NCBI GenBank assembly: GCA_905235735.1
Contig: CAJOMU010000016.1
Location: 1 to 43,904, forward strand
Direction of reading: 5' to 3'
Source of the DNA: an uncultured Synergistales bacterium
Lineage (GTDB): Bacteria; Synergistota; Synergistia; Synergistales; Aminobacteriaceae
Length of the DNA: 43,904 bases
A model generated the notes under the pieces. It saw nothing but the letters and a program-made list of their open reading frames with translations, ran no database searches and was not told where the DNA came from. Position 1 is the stretch's first letter, and every line of letters starts with the position of its first letter. The position numbers and the translations under genes are program-made. Below, piece after piece: positions 1-8,080 of this stretch.

Positions 1-411
1 GTCATCCCAGCACATAACTTTGATTCCGAAATTGCGTGCTTCAGCGCAGATGTCTTCAACGGCGTTTGCGTCTGACGGGTGAACCATTATCAAATCGCAC
101 CCTGATGATATGAAGTTCTCTATCTGAGAAATCTGCTCAGCTGAACTGTCCTTGCATGCAACGATTGTTACTTCTGCACCAGCTGCCGTGAGGACTTCCT
201 CAAGAGCTGTCATAACGCCTGCCCAGTAAGCATTCTGGAGCGACTGAATTGCTACGCCTAACTTCTTGCCCTTGAGAACTGACAGGTCAGCTTTTGCATA
301 GAACTCAGGTGTAGCCTGAATTCCTTCGGTTGAACCGGTATCAGCGGCCATTGCGCAGACGGGGAGCGCGAGGATCATAACGAGAACGAATAATGCTGTG
401 AATTTTTTCAT
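1..411 (-). CDS. Sugar ABC transporter periplasmic substrate-binding protein (partial)
   Basis: This is the N-terminal 137 codons of a periplasmic binding protein of the RbsB/Peripla_BP_4 type; the rest lies outside the window. The minus-strand ATG at 411 follows an AAAGGAGA ribosome site. Residues 1-22 form a signal peptide (MKKF, a hydrophobic run, then VCAMA before the cut). The mature part starts a type I binding fold: LGVAIQSLQNAYWAGVMTAL, a beta-alpha unit, then CDLIMVHPSDANAVEDIC. It should capture a free sugar or polyol for an ABC importer. It is the last visible gene of the catabolic operon that begins at 5146, so it probably feeds those enzymes. Family is clear, ligand unknown. Confidence 0.88.
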   Translation of the reverse strand, partial: MKKFTALFVLVMILALPVCAMAADTGSTEGIQATPEFYAKADLSVLKGKKLGVAIQSLQNAYWAGVMTALEEVLTAAGAEVTIVACKDSSAEQISQIENFISSGCDLIMVHPSDANAVEDICAEARNFGIKVMCWDD

Positions 412-471
412 GAGAAACTACTCTCCTTTTTGTGTAATATATTATTCATGCCCATAGTCGGACATTGAATC

Positions 472-1248
472 CTAGAAGCACGTGAAAGCTCCGTCCAGAC
501 AGAAATCTGCACCTGTCGTGAATGTTGATGTGTCGCCTGCCAGATATACGCAGATTGACTCCAACTCTTCGGGTTTGCCGAGCCTGCCCATAGGAGCAAG
601 TTCATTCCATTTTGCGATTAAGGGTTTCAGGAACTCAGAACTCAGCGTTAAATCTGTTCCAATGTAGCCGGGGCTGATTGAGTTCACACGTACACCCCTC
701 TTTGCCCACTCAATTGCTAATGACTTCGTGAGCTGAATCACTCCTGCCTTCGATGCGTTGTATGCGCACTGAGGCTGAGGAACATTCACGATATGTGCGG
801 ACATTGAGGCCGTGTTGATGATTGAACCGCCGCCATGAGCGAGCATGTACTTTCCTGCAATCGTGTCCGTGAGGAATACGCTGTTGAGGTTCACGTCGAT
901 ATTCTTCTTCCACTGCGCATAGCTCATCTCATCTGCCGCAACGTTTATGCAGATTCCCGCATTTGCATGACAGAAATCCAAACCGCCGAGTTCAGCAACA
1001 ACCTTATCGACCATTGCCTGAACATCTGCCTCACTCGTAACGTCGCATTTGATTGCGATGACTTTGCGACCTGTTGCCCCTGCGATCTCTTTTGCTGTCT
1101 TCTCTGCTTCAGCTATGTCGAGATCAACTATCGCAATGTCTGCGCCTGCCTCTGCAAATGCCTTCGCTGTGCATTTGCCTATTCCGCGTGCCGCACCTGT
1201 AATGAAACCCTTCTTGCCGTCGAGTCTCATCTTTTCAATGATACCCAT
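472..1248 (-). CDS. SDR-family NAD(P)-dependent polyol/ketose oxidoreductase
   Basis: A 258-residue classical short-chain dehydrogenase. Visible motifs are the nucleotide loop TGAARGIG (residues 17-24), NAG (96-98), catalytic Ser148/Ser150, and Tyr163 and Lys167 in YNASK, then the SPGYIGTDL segment. The Asp after the second strand (VDLD) favours NAD over NADP, by family rule. The start ATG follows GGGAGG. It lies between the kbaZ-like gene and the binding-protein gene in a sugar operon, so an interconversion of a polyol and a ketose (mannitol, sorbitol, arabinitol or galactitol type) is the natural inference. The exact substrate cannot be read from sequence. Confidence 0.85.
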   Translation of the reverse strand: MGIIEKMRLDGKKGFITGAARGIGKCTAKAFAEAGADIAIVDLDIAEAEKTAKEIAGATGRKVIAIKCDVTSEADVQAMVDKVVAELGGLDFCHANAGICINVAADEMSYAQWKKNIDVNLNSVFLTDTIAGKYMLAHGGGSIINTASMSAHIVNVPQPQCAYNASKAGVIQLTKSLAIEWAKRGVRVNSISPGYIGTDLTLSSEFLKPLIAKWNELAPMGRLGKPEELESICVYLAGDTSTFTTGADFCLDGAFTCF

Positions 1249-1272
1249 TAAAGTTTTACCTCCCTTTATTAT

Positions 1273-2595
1273 TTAAAATATGCCGCCGATGATGTAATGC
1301 AGTTTTACGGCATAGTTATAATCTTCTGCAATTTCAACTACGCAATCTTTCGCCAGTGATGACGCTTTCATCTCAAGTAATCCGTCGCGGACTTTACGAT
1401 ACTGTACGGGCATGTACTGTCTGAGCATTCCCGCAGGAACTTCTACGCTGTCGATGTTCGAGAATAATTTTGCGATTGATGCTTTTATCTCCGGCAAGCT
1501 GAAATAGTATCTGCACCTGTCCGAATAACTGTATTTTCTCGCGAGCCTCATCTCCTCATCTGAACCGCGATAATGCTTCTGCCAGTTCGATGGATTTTCA
1601 AGCATTACACGTTCAAGCGTCTCAATGAAATTAGCTCGTTTATCCTCTGGAAGCAATTCCCTCTCAATCATGCTCAATGCGAATAGCCCTTCACGCAATG
1701 CAAACGTTAAAGCCGGGCCTACTTTGAGAATTGCAATTCCGTCTTCAACCATTTCACGAAGTTTCTTCGGAGGCTGATAGTCCGTTGAATGTCCCTCTAA
1801 AACCACATCAGGATATTCCTTCAATATATCGCATAATTCTCTTGCCGCATTCCTATCATACTGATGAATGTCCTTGTCTCCGAATTCAACTCCGGGCTGA
1901 ACGACTACAGCAATCACGTCCTGCCATTTATCTGATATTCCATGCTCTTTGAACTTGCGCTTGTATCTGCTTAATGTATCTTCAAAATCAGATACTCTCG
2001 TTACCTGAACTCCTCCGTCATCTTCCTGTGCTCCTCCGGGTATTGGCACTTCACTTCCGATTACGTACACGGGACGCATTGCATTAGGATTCGTCTTCAG
2101 AAGTTCCTGATATGCCTTCTCGCATTCCTCAAGAAGAATTACTCCTCTTTCTGCTATGACTTCATTGCTCAGTCGTTCGTTCTCAGGGTCGCCTTTGAGC
2201 TTCATGCTCGTATCAAGATGTATCTTCGTGAATCCCGCAAGAATAGCAAGCCTCAGAAGTTCCTTTGAGTTATTCATGGCCTCATCAGCAGGAAGGTCTG
2301 ACCACACTAACGGCCCGAAATGATCTGCACCCAGAATTATTTTGTCATGTTCAAAGTTGATTCTGTCTGCAATTCCATGAACATAATCGCGGAAATCTGA
2401 AGGTGTCATTCCCGTATAGCCGCCGAACTGATTAATTTGATTTGCTGTTCCCTCAATCACTATGGGTTCTGCAAACCTCTTCGACTGTTCCATAACTGCC
2501 TCAATTGCGAGTTCATTTGCAGTACAGTATGACGGAATGCCTATCTTGAATCCTTCTCTGCGACGTTCAATCATTGCGAATAATGGGTTTTTCAT
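1273..2595 (-). CDS. D-tagatose-1,6-bisphosphate aldolase subunit GatZ/KbaZ-like
   Basis: A 440-residue protein of the GatZ/KbaZ family, the non-catalytic partner that stabilises class II tagatose-1,6-bisphosphate aldolase (GatY/KbaY). Family hallmarks run through the sequence: GIPSYCTANELAIEAVMEQ near the N terminus, EGTANQINQFGGYTGMTP, LGADHFGPLVW, THIHLDTSM-like KIHLDTSMKLKGD and VYVIGSEVPIPGGA. The ATG at 2595 follows GGAGG. No catalytic GatY is visible in the window; it may lie beyond the left edge or elsewhere, or this protein may act alone, since some members of the family occur without a partner. It is six bases from the GatD-like gene, so it is in the same transcript. Confidence 0.87.
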   Translation of the reverse strand: MKNPLFAMIERRREGFKIGIPSYCTANELAIEAVMEQSKRFAEPIVIEGTANQINQFGGYTGMTPSDFRDYVHGIADRINFEHDKIILGADHFGPLVWSDLPADEAMNNSKELLRLAILAGFTKIHLDTSMKLKGDPENERLSNEVIAERGVILLEECEKAYQELLKTNPNAMRPVYVIGSEVPIPGGAQEDDGGVQVTRVSDFEDTLSRYKRKFKEHGISDKWQDVIAVVVQPGVEFGDKDIHQYDRNAARELCDILKEYPDVVLEGHSTDYQPPKKLREMVEDGIAILKVGPALTFALREGLFALSMIERELLPEDKRANFIETLERVMLENPSNWQKHYRGSDEEMRLARKYSYSDRCRYYFSLPEIKASIAKLFSNIDSVEVPAGMLRQYMPVQYRKVRDGLLEMKASSLAKDCVVEIAEDYNYAVKLHYIIGGIF

Positions 2596-2601
2596 GGTCG
2601 C

Positions 2602-3651
2602 TTATGCCTCCGAGTCTACTAGTATTTTCCCCTTCACTGTTCCGGGTACTTTGAACCATTCAAACGCTTCTGCAATCCTGCTCAGAGGGACTATCTTATA
2701 TATGAACGAATCATCAAATTTAAGTTCGCCTGTCCCGAAGTAATGTGCAGTCATTTCCCATTCATGGCCTGGAAAAGGTGCAGAGTATGACATCCATGAC
2801 CCAGTCAGAATGAACTCTTTGCGGTTCATATTCTCCCATTCTGATACGCTGAATGAAAGTTCTCTGGTTGGTGTACCTATGAAGCATACCTGAGCCTTAT
2901 TAGCCGCCAGCTTAAACGCCATTTTCATCGTTATTGTATTTCCTGCAGTCTCGTAAACATAATCGAATCCTTTTCCGTTCGTTATGTCTAATGCCGCCTG
3001 CATAAAGCCTTCATCTTTCGTGTTTATCACGTTGTCCGCGCCTAACCTCTTTGCGAGTTCGAGACGTTCATCTACGATGTCAAAGACAACTGCATTCCTT
3101 GCACCGAAAATTTTTGCCCATTGAAGCGTCATCATTCCGATTGTTCCGCCTCCAAGTATTGCGACCGAATGACCCCCTTGATAATTCAAACGTTCAAGGC
3201 CATGTAACGCAACGGTTGAAGGTTCAAAGAATGCTCCCTGTTCAAACGGTACTGTGTCATCAAATCTCACAAGGTTACGTTCTGGAACGCATACATATTC
3301 AGCAAAACTTCCGAATTCGCGTGAACCTATGAAGCTGTAATGCTTGCACAATGAATAATTTCCTTTCATGCAGTCCTCGCACTTCATGCACGGAATTAAA
3401 GGAATACCTGCCACTCTGTCTCCTGTCTTGAGGGATGTAACACCTTCACCGATTTCCGCGACTGTTCCGCAGAATTCATGACCGAGTATGTTCGGAAAGT
3501 AATGACAAGCATCACCGTTGACTCTCGGAATATCTGAACCGCATATCCCAGTGTATTTAACCTTCACTAAGACCTTTCCGGCTGATACTTCAGGCGTTTC
3601 AAAGTCTTCATATCTCAAATCAAAAGGTGCATGTAAAACTCCGGCTTTCAT
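2602..3651 (-). CDS. Zinc-dependent galactitol-1-phosphate 5-dehydrogenase-like (GatD family)
   Basis: A 349-residue medium-chain zinc dehydrogenase. Catalytic zinc ligands are Cys37 (GICGSD), His58-Glu59 (GHEF) and Glu143 (FFEPSTVALH); four structural zinc cysteines sit at 88, 91, 94 and 102; the Rossmann loop is GGGTIG (167-172). Resemblance to enteric GatD extends over the HYFPNILGHEF, FIGSREFGSFAEY and LTGSWMSYSAPFPG blocks, so galactitol-1-phosphate to tagatose-6-phosphate is the best guess; a related polyol or polyol phosphate is possible. The ATG at 3651 follows GAGGGG in the end of the kinase gene, with only four bases between the genes, which implies translational coupling. Confidence 0.85.
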   Translation of the reverse strand: MKAGVLHAPFDLRYEDFETPEVSAGKVLVKVKYTGICGSDIPRVNGDACHYFPNILGHEFCGTVAEIGEGVTSLKTGDRVAGIPLIPCMKCEDCMKGNYSLCKHYSFIGSREFGSFAEYVCVPERNLVRFDDTVPFEQGAFFEPSTVALHGLERLNYQGGHSVAILGGGTIGMMTLQWAKIFGARNAVVFDIVDERLELAKRLGADNVINTKDEGFMQAALDITNGKGFDYVYETAGNTITMKMAFKLAANKAQVCFIGTPTRELSFSVSEWENMNRKEFILTGSWMSYSAPFPGHEWEMTAHYFGTGELKFDDSFIYKIVPLSRIAEAFEWFKVPGTVKGKILVDSEA

Positions 3652-3655
3652 GATG

Positions 3656-5146
3656 TTATCCCCTCATTATGTGCTTCAAATTCCTGTATATCTCAATGTA
3701 CGTCTCATAATTCTTCGCGTACACTTCCTCATTTGCTTTGTTCGGTTCATGGACACGCATAATCCTGACTGTCTTCTTTACTGCATCGTCATATCCCGAA
3801 TATATTCCTGCTCCCACACCTGCGAGAATTGCCGCTCCAAATGTTGTTGCAGTATCCGATGACGGAACTTCAATTCGTTTACCCGTAACATCGGCCTTAA
3901 TCTGTGTCCATAAGTGCGAGTTCGCTGCTCCTCCCATTGAACGCAGCTCTGATATTCCAGCTCCGGCATGTTCGGCAGTTTCTAGGTTATGTTTCAGTGA
4001 ATACGCTGTGCCTTCCATGCATGAACGTATGAAATGTCCCTTCGTCTTTGAGAAATCTATTCCATAAAACACACCTTTAGCATCAGCATCCCATATAGGT
4101 GTCCGTTCACCTGACATATACGGAAGGAATATCAAGCCTTCACTGCCTGCGGGTATTTTCTCTGCAAGTGCGTTAATCTCAGCATACACTTCACGTTTTG
4201 ATTCGCCTGTACAGAACTGTTCAATGAACCAGCGCATTGCACCGCCTCCGCCTGTTGTTCCGCCTTGAAGGAGCCATTTATTTGGGACAACATGAAAACT
4301 GAGAATCAGCTTTTCATCAGCGGCATAATTCTTGAGGCATATACTCATTCCGCCTGCCTGACCGCCCTGTTCCTGAACTTCACCTTCATGAATCACTCCT
4401 GCTCCCAATGTACCGCATGCCGCATCGAGTCCTCCGGCAACAACTGGTGTACCTTCGATTAGTCCTGTCTCAAGAGATGCGGACTTCGTTACGCCTCCGA
4501 CAACCTTATCGCATGGCACAATCTCAGGAAGAAGACGTTTATCAATTCCGAGTTCATGAGCCATATCATATGACCAGACTCCTTTACGCATATCGAAACA
4601 GTGCCAGCCGTACCCCTGACTTATGTCCTGAGTGAATTTCCCCGTCAGCTTGTACACCACATACCCATTGCTCTGAAGTATCTTGTATGCGTGCGAATAT
4701 ACTTCATTAAGATTCTTCTTGTACCATATCACTTTTGGAGTTGTGTAGCCTGGCTTCAATGGATTTCCTGAAATTGAAAATATATTTGTCGCTCCGATTG
4801 AGTTGTTAATGTCCGTGCATAAGTCCTTTGCTCTCGTGTCCATCCATAGAGGAGTGTTACACAGACACTGCCCGTTCTTGTCGACAGGTACAGCCGCCCA
4901 GCTTTGTCCGTCTATTCCTATTGATGCAATCTCATTAGGCGAGACGTTCTTATCTGAGAATATTTTTCTCGTGCAATAAGATACAGCCTTCCACCATTCA
5001 TTTGGGTCTTGTTCCACATATCCGCGTTCAGGACTGCATACAGGATAAGTCTTACTCTCTGTCGCAATCACTTCACCGTCGGCATGAAACACGGCTGCCT
5101 TACATGCACTAGTACCTATATCAAGACCAAGCAGTAATTCTCTCAA
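3656..5146 (-). CDS. FGGY-family carbohydrate (xylulose/polyol) kinase
   Basis: A 496-residue FGGY kinase with the usual two actin-like lobes: the N-terminal phosphate loop GLDIGTSACK (residues 7-16), the DGQSW segment of the substrate site, GTTGGGGAMRW, FLPYMSGERTPIWD and the C-terminal ATP block GGAANSHLWTQIKADV followed by FGAAILAG. It would phosphorylate a sugar or polyol delivered unphosphorylated by the ABC importer, which fits the lack of a PTS here. The start is a TTG at 5146; no in-frame ATG precedes the conserved strand and the upstream Shine-Dalgarno (GGTGA) is weak, so initiation may be low. It is the first gene of the minus-strand operon and has a promoter at 5198-5226. Confidence 0.87.
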   Translation of the reverse strand: MRELLLGLDIGTSACKAAVFHADGEVIATESKTYPVCSPERGYVEQDPNEWWKAVSYCTRKIFSDKNVSPNEIASIGIDGQSWAAVPVDKNGQCLCNTPLWMDTRAKDLCTDINNSIGATNIFSISGNPLKPGYTTPKVIWYKKNLNEVYSHAYKILQSNGYVVYKLTGKFTQDISQGYGWHCFDMRKGVWSYDMAHELGIDKRLLPEIVPCDKVVGGVTKSASLETGLIEGTPVVAGGLDAACGTLGAGVIHEGEVQEQGGQAGGMSICLKNYAADEKLILSFHVVPNKWLLQGGTTGGGGAMRWFIEQFCTGESKREVYAEINALAEKIPAGSEGLIFLPYMSGERTPIWDADAKGVFYGIDFSKTKGHFIRSCMEGTAYSLKHNLETAEHAGAGISELRSMGGAANSHLWTQIKADVTGKRIEVPSSDTATTFGAAILAGVGAGIYSGYDDAVKKTVRIMRVHEPNKANEEVYAKNYETYIEIYRNLKHIMRG

Positions 5147-5189
5147 AAAGGATTCACCGTCCCTGCGAATTTAAGTTGTATTGGGAAAA

Positions 5190-5226
5190 GCGTAATTATT
5201 ATACGCAAATCAAAAAACTACGGCAA
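5190..5226 (-). promoter_or_regulatory. Promoter and operator-like palindrome for the polyol operon
   Basis: On the minus strand a TTGCCG box (5221-5226) is 17 bases from a perfect TATAAT (5198-5203). A GCGTA-N7-TACGC inverted repeat (5190-5206) overlaps the -10 box, where a repressor would block polymerase. A second short palindrome, GATAG-CAAA-CTATC (5246-5259), lies just upstream. The likely regulator (LacI, GntR or DeoR type) is not in the window. Boxes and palindromes are seen; their use is inferred. Confidence 0.55.
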
Positions 5227-5286
5227 TCATTATTCTCTGCAAAAAGATAGCAAACTATCAAAAATTTTTTATGAACATAAATTCAT

Positions 5287-5315
5287 TTGTTGATTCAAAC
5301 GCTTTAACATATGAT
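5287..5315 (+). promoter_or_regulatory. Sigma70-type promoter for the TMEM43-family gene
   Basis: TTGTTG (5287-5292), a 17-base spacer, then TATGAT (5310-5315). The predicted start of transcription near 5322 leaves a short leader before AAGGAGGT (5337-5344) and the TTG start at 5353. Confidence 0.5.
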
Positions 5316-5352
5316 AATTACAAGCAAAATTATTTTAAGGAGGTCGTTTAAT

Positions 5353-6528
5353 TTGGCTTATACAGAAACAACATCTAAAAGCTGGTTTCAGAGAGTCAAA
5401 GAGTCATTCGGAGGAGTATTAACAGGTATCATTCTTATTGTAATAGGAACATGGCTGTTATGGTGGAATGAGGAACGTACATTCAAGACTGCCGGAGCAA
5501 TCGGTGAAGCGGAACTCATCACGGAAGATGTTCAAGACATCAGCAGGTTAGATACATCGCTTGAAGGTAAAGTGATTCATGCAACCGGCCATGCGGATAC
5601 AAAAGATATTATTCGTGATGATTTGTTCGGACTGAGTGTGAACGCGATAAAACTTGAACGTAAAGCCGAATATTATCAGTGGGTCGAACATGAGAGGAGA
5701 GAGACAAGAAAGAAGCTCGGAGGAGGAGAAGAGACTGTTACGACATACACATACAAATCTGAATGGACAGATGAACCAGTCGACTCACAGAACTTCAAAG
5801 AGTCATATTACAAAGGCAGGAATACAATCATTGCGAAAATCGATGACCTGGATACATGGGCACCAAATGTAACCGTCGGAGCGTATACTCTTCCTGATTT
5901 TCTGAAGCACAGCATCGGAGGAGCACAGCCTATGACGCTTCAGAGTGTTGATGTGAATTCATTGGCCGGTACTGTACGTGTAAAAAGGTCAGAGACATTG
6001 AAAAACTTAATCACAGTGTCAGGCAGTACGGTTTACATCGGACGAAATCCATCCTCACCGCAAATAGGAGACGTTCGGGTTACGTTCAAACAGACTCCTC
6101 CCGCAGACGTATCGGTTATTGCGCAGGTCTACAGGAATACATTCAATGAGTACAGGGCATCAAACGGTTACACATTCAGCAGGCTTAGAATGGGAACTGT
6201 TGGAATGAAGGCCATGTTCGAGGACGCGAAAAGTGAGAATAGCATCATGGCGTGGATACTTCGAATTGTCGGAGTGATATGCGTGTACTTTGGGATTAAT
6301 AGGGTATTCAAACCGTTATCCGTGATTGCTGATGTGATTCCGCTTCTTGGAACTATCGTAGGAGCTGGAGCAGGATTCGTTAGCTTTGTGCTTGGACTTG
6401 CATGGTCATTGGTCGTGATTGCGGTTGCATGGTTACGATTCAGACCATTGATAGCTGCCTGTCTGATTGCGGCTGCAGTTGCTCTTATCGTCATATCATA
6501 CATGAAGGGCAGAAAGGCTTCAGCGTAA
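5353..6528 (+). CDS. TMEM43-family membrane protein
   Basis: About 391 residues, resembling the TMEM43/LUMA family (formerly DUF1625). The start is the TTG at 5353, eight bases after AAGGAGGT; a longer frame opening at ATG 5311 has no ribosome site. Layout: a short charged N terminus (AYTETTSKSWFQRVKESFGG), one membrane segment (GIILIVIGTWLLWWN, typical of the family with its WNE end), a large extracytoplasmic domain, then three or four hydrophobic helices near the C terminus. The bacterial role of the family is not established. It is transcribed divergently from the polyol operon, with a small secreted protein next downstream. Confidence 0.75.
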   Translation: MAYTETTSKSWFQRVKESFGGVLTGIILIVIGTWLLWWNEERTFKTAGAIGEAELITEDVQDISRLDTSLEGKVIHATGHADTKDIIRDDLFGLSVNAIKLERKAEYYQWVEHERRETRKKLGGGEETVTTYTYKSEWTDEPVDSQNFKESYYKGRNTIIAKIDDLDTWAPNVTVGAYTLPDFLKHSIGGAQPMTLQSVDVNSLAGTVRVKRSETLKNLITVSGSTVYIGRNPSSPQIGDVRVTFKQTPPADVSVIAQVYRNTFNEYRASNGYTFSRLRMGTVGMKAMFEDAKSENSIMAWILRIVGVICVYFGINRVFKPLSVIADVIPLLGTIVGAGAGFVSFVLGLAWSLVVIAVAWLRFRPLIAACLIAAAVALIVISYMKGRKASA

Positions 6529-6625
6529 ACGTTGGTATTCATGCGCAAGAAGTTGCAATTAATTATTTACACGATAAATATTGCGTGCGATAATGTGCGA
6601 AATTTTTTTCGGGAGGTATTATTCC

Positions 6626-6976
6626 ATGAGAAATATTAAGTTTCGTGTATTGCTCGTTGCAATGTTTGTATTAGCTGCTACAGGAGTTGCATTTGCGGGA
6701 GCGCAGGATTTTGTCCTTGTCAACAAGACTGGACGCGACATATACATCATCAACATCAGTCCATCGAGTACCAATGACTGGGAAGAAGATGTACTCGGCT
6801 CGGATATTCTTGAAAATGGGGAGTCGGTAACAGTGCGTTTTGGGTCAGGAAGAACTAAGTACTGGGATCTTCAGGCAATATTTGAAGATGAAAGCTCAAT
6901 TTCATGGTACAAGATCAATCTTCTTGAGACATCCGAGATAACCCTCTACGCTGATGGAACTGCAGAGCTTGAATAA
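6626..6976 (+). CDS. Small secreted protein of unknown function
   Basis: A 116-residue protein starting at ATG 6626, which has GGGAGGT eight bases upstream; the longer in-frame opening to 6581 has no such site. Residues 1-23 are a clear signal peptide (MRNIKFRVLLVAMFVLAATG, then AFA before the cut). The mature domain is about 90 residues, without cysteine, and looks all-beta: DFVLVNKTGRDIYIINISPS, an acidic loop, GESVTVRF and ITLYADGTAELE. Similar small export proteins with a strand reading NKTG-x-DIYxIxIS occur in several gut and environmental bacteria, but I do not recognise a characterised member. It may be co-transcribed with the TMEM43-family gene 97 bases upstream. Confidence 0.7.
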   Translation: MRNIKFRVLLVAMFVLAATGVAFAGAQDFVLVNKTGRDIYIINISPSSTNDWEEDVLGSDILENGESVTVRFGSGRTKYWDLQAIFEDESSISWYKINLLETSEITLYADGTAELE

Positions 6977-7002
6977 TGTGCGAAAAAATTTCCCGTTGAT
7001 TT

Positions 7003-7617
7003 TCATGTCAGCGGGATTTTCACTTCAAGAAATTCATCAGGCAAATCTTCAGAGTATACCCCGATAACATAATCATCAATAAAGAAATTCCTTCCTGAAA
7101 TATTTTCGCAGTTTACGTTCCGCATCACATTCATCAAATCCATTCCCGTACACTTCATGTAACTTTCTTTGAGTGTCCAGTAACACATAAATTTTCTCAT
7201 AAAGTCTTCTTCGTTCATGCTTCCAAGAATCATTTTCTCTTCATGAGTGAAGAAGTGATTTGCAATATTATGATTTGCTCTGGTCAATTTTTCGACATCA
7301 ACACCATTAGGTTTATCTCCGACTGAGAGTACTGCATATTCTCCGCTATGAGAGATGCTGAATTCAAGATTATGTTCTGATGATATGTATGGTTTTCCGT
7401 TCTGGTCTCTGAATATGTGAATTGATTCTATATTCGTGTCAGTCTTCAATGCGATTACATGACGAGCAAGGAGTTCAGCCCATAAAGTTCTGTTCTGGTC
7501 GGATAAGTTTTTATAGCGAAGAATTTTCTCTCTGCGTTCAGGTGTGAAGAGGCATAGATAATCATCTACTGTTTTATGAAGTTTATCTTTTAGATTCAGC
7601 ACATATAGTTCAGTCAT
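7003..7617 (-). CDS. 4'-phosphopantetheinyl transferase, Sfp type
   Basis: A 204-residue enzyme that moves the phosphopantetheine arm of CoA to a serine of an acyl or peptidyl carrier protein. Motifs: FSISHSG (86-92), GVDVE with the magnesium-binding Asp and Glu (105-109), and WTLKESYMK (147-155) with catalytic Lys/Glu. Length suits the Sfp/AcpT-like superfamily rather than the short AcpS form. No carrier protein or NRPS/PKS gene lies nearby, so the partner is unknown. A copy of its first 36 codons has been duplicated at 9955-10061. It is divergent from the gene at 7713. Confidence 0.88.
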   Translation of the reverse strand: MTELYVLNLKDKLHKTVDDYLCLFTPERREKILRYKNLSDQNRTLWAELLARHVIALKTDTNIESIHIFRDQNGKPYISSEHNLEFSISHSGEYAVLSVGDKPNGVDVEKLTRANHNIANHFFTHEEKMILGSMNEEDFMRKFMCYWTLKESYMKCTGMDLMNVMRNVNCENISGRNFFIDDYVIGVYSEDLPDEFLEVKIPLT

Positions 7618-7712
7618 TTAAAATTATATCTCCTAAAAAATATTATTTGATTGTATAATTATACTTCACATTTTCAAGAAAAAATTTTTCAGGAAGGGGT
7701 TTATGTAAAGCC

Positions 7713-8078
7713 ATGTGCTTCTATATTGGGATTGAAGATCTTGCGGCTAATGCTCTCATTGAACTTTTGAGGAAAGACAGCAGCAAACGATTTGTAACAT
7801 ACTCAGAGATTGAGAAATATGGCTCTGTTGTTGTGCAGATCCTTAAGGATAAAGGAGAAAAAGCGATATTGATTCTTTCGAGAGACAGCACAGACGCACT
7901 GTTCAGAAATTATTCTGAATTTTTCAAGGAGGGTAAGAATGAACATGGCATCGAGGGAATTCAACTCAGAGAAAACAAAAATGTTTCTGATTTGATACGA
8001 CAATTCAGAGGATACCTCGCACTTGATGTACTTCTTGCATTCGTCAATAAAAAATCCGTCAAAGCTCTTTGTGCTTAA
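7713..8078 (+). CDS. Hypothetical protein, first gene of the HD-phosphohydrolase unit
   Basis: 121 residues, not recognised. It reads as a soluble alpha/beta protein: YIGIEDLAANALIELLRK, then SSKRFVTYSEIEKYGSVVVQ, EKAILILSRDSTDALFRNYS and a C-terminal helix YLALDVLLAFVNKK. The ATG at 7713 is 14 bases after AGGAAGGGG, while a start-stop pair ATGTAA (7703-7708) sits at the ideal distance from that site. Its stop is two bases before the ATG of the HD protein, so the two are translated as a pair; this fixed pairing suggests a regulator, inhibitor or sensor of the HD enzyme (inference). Confidence 0.65.
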   Translation: MCFYIGIEDLAANALIELLRKDSSKRFVTYSEIEKYGSVVVQILKDKGEKAILILSRDSTDALFRNYSEFFKEGKNEHGIEGIQLRENKNVSDLIRQFRGYLALDVLLAFVNKKSVKALCA

Positions 8079-8080
8079 AT

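Noticed and set aside
835-1251. Plus-strand frames inside the SDR, kinase, uvrA, leuS and dnaK genes
   Set aside because: They are shadows opposite strongly conserved enzymes, lack ribosome sites and show no family pattern.
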